A stretch of DNA of 51,015 nt, taken from Oscillospiraceae bacterium (GTDB lineage Bacteria; Bacillota; Clostridia; Oscillospirales; Oscillospiraceae). The translations under genes were made by a program, and so were the position numbers. Below, in pieces: positions 50,764 through 51,015 of this stretch (position 1 is the stretch's first letter; every line of letters begins with the position of its first letter). The notes below the pieces were generated by a model. It was not told the DNA's origin and searched no databases. It saw nothing but the letters and a program-made list of their open reading frames with translations. The stretch is from NCBI GenBank assembly GCA_017469795.1, contig JAFUFT010000003.1, forward strand, positions 1 through 51,015, read 5' to 3'.

Positions 50764-51015
50764 TCAGTAGTGCTACCATCGTCGTTGATAATAGCTGAGC
50801 GGATAAAGCACACTATTTGTCCTCGACACCCCGTGTGCGGATATTACATCTGGGAAATCGCTAAGCAGCAGACTGCTATCTGCTTCACGGGACTTTCACC
50901 CCTCTGCCGTTCTGACAGAGCCGCCCCCATTGCTTGAATCTGTGGCTGGACGGGAGTACCATTATGTTCCGACTGTCGTTGCCATGCCGGGAGCAGCCCG
51001 GCACTGGAGCAGGTT
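50764..51015 (-). other. Gene-free edge, possible group II intron-like fragment
   Basis: No reading frame is supported here. On the minus strand GGGGTGAAAGTCCCGTGAAG, then ATAGCAG and later GGGGTGTC, recall the domain I region of some bacterial group II introns. GTGCC near 51004 could be a 5' intron end followed by a stem (50986-50991 with 50997-51002). The stretch is too short and diverged to be sure. An inverted copy of AGCTGAGCG (50793-50801) also occurs on the other side of the IS (48364-48372). Confidence 0.25.

Overview
This window looks like chromosome from a strictly anaerobic, butyrate-forming Clostridia bacterium, most likely an Oscillospiraceae-type gut commensal. The grounds are PerR with a reverse-type rubrerythrin, an AtoDA-like and a But-like CoA-transferase, single-chain bacterial GlyRS, split transketolase, SLH proteins, and high-GC core genes with clean sigma-A promoters. 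The genus is inference.

Layout. 1-4.4 kb: a zinc-ribbon/TPR/C-type-lectin membrane protein, a GH3 hexosaminidase, PerR with a PerR-box-like promoter, and rubrerythrin. 4.4-8.0 kb (minus): an operon minD / methylglyoxal-synthase-like / MurT-like / GatD-like / GIY-YIG, in which three enzyme homologues have lost residues needed for the classical chemistry. 8.2-12.2 kb (minus): glyQS, two transketolase halves, rsmG. 12.2-12.6 kb: a promoter-to-terminator unit without a gene, a candidate structured RNA. 12.6-14.5 kb: an acyltransferase and a degenerate CbiE/CbiT-like protein. 14.7-25.4 kb: a beta-helix protein with a Gly-Pro-Gly tract, a CtpE-like P-type ATPase, an SLH/Ig/VanY-type peptidase, threonine aldolase and carB.

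25.6-35.3 kb (plus): a rhamnose-type operon (kinase, AraA/FucI-like isomerase, RhaD), then an oppBCDF-oppA peptide transporter. The binding protein appears circularly permuted: the segment that normally forms the C-terminus sits directly after the lipoprotein leader and is missing from the end. 35.4-41 kb: a zinc-ribbon membrane protein, an ABC-2-type exporter and a D-lyxose-isomerase-like cupin. 41-44 kb (minus): CoA-transferases for butyrate or acetoacetate metabolism. 44.2-45.6 kb: a MATE exporter.

45.6 kb to the end: tRNA-Thr(GGT) followed by an integrated element of visibly lower GC. It carries a tyrosine integrase, two excisionase-like HTH proteins and a PemK/MazF-like toxin with a cysteine-bearing tail. 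An intact IS21-family element (48390-50763, TCAG target duplication) is inserted upstream of the toxin gene. The far end of the integrated element lies outside the window.
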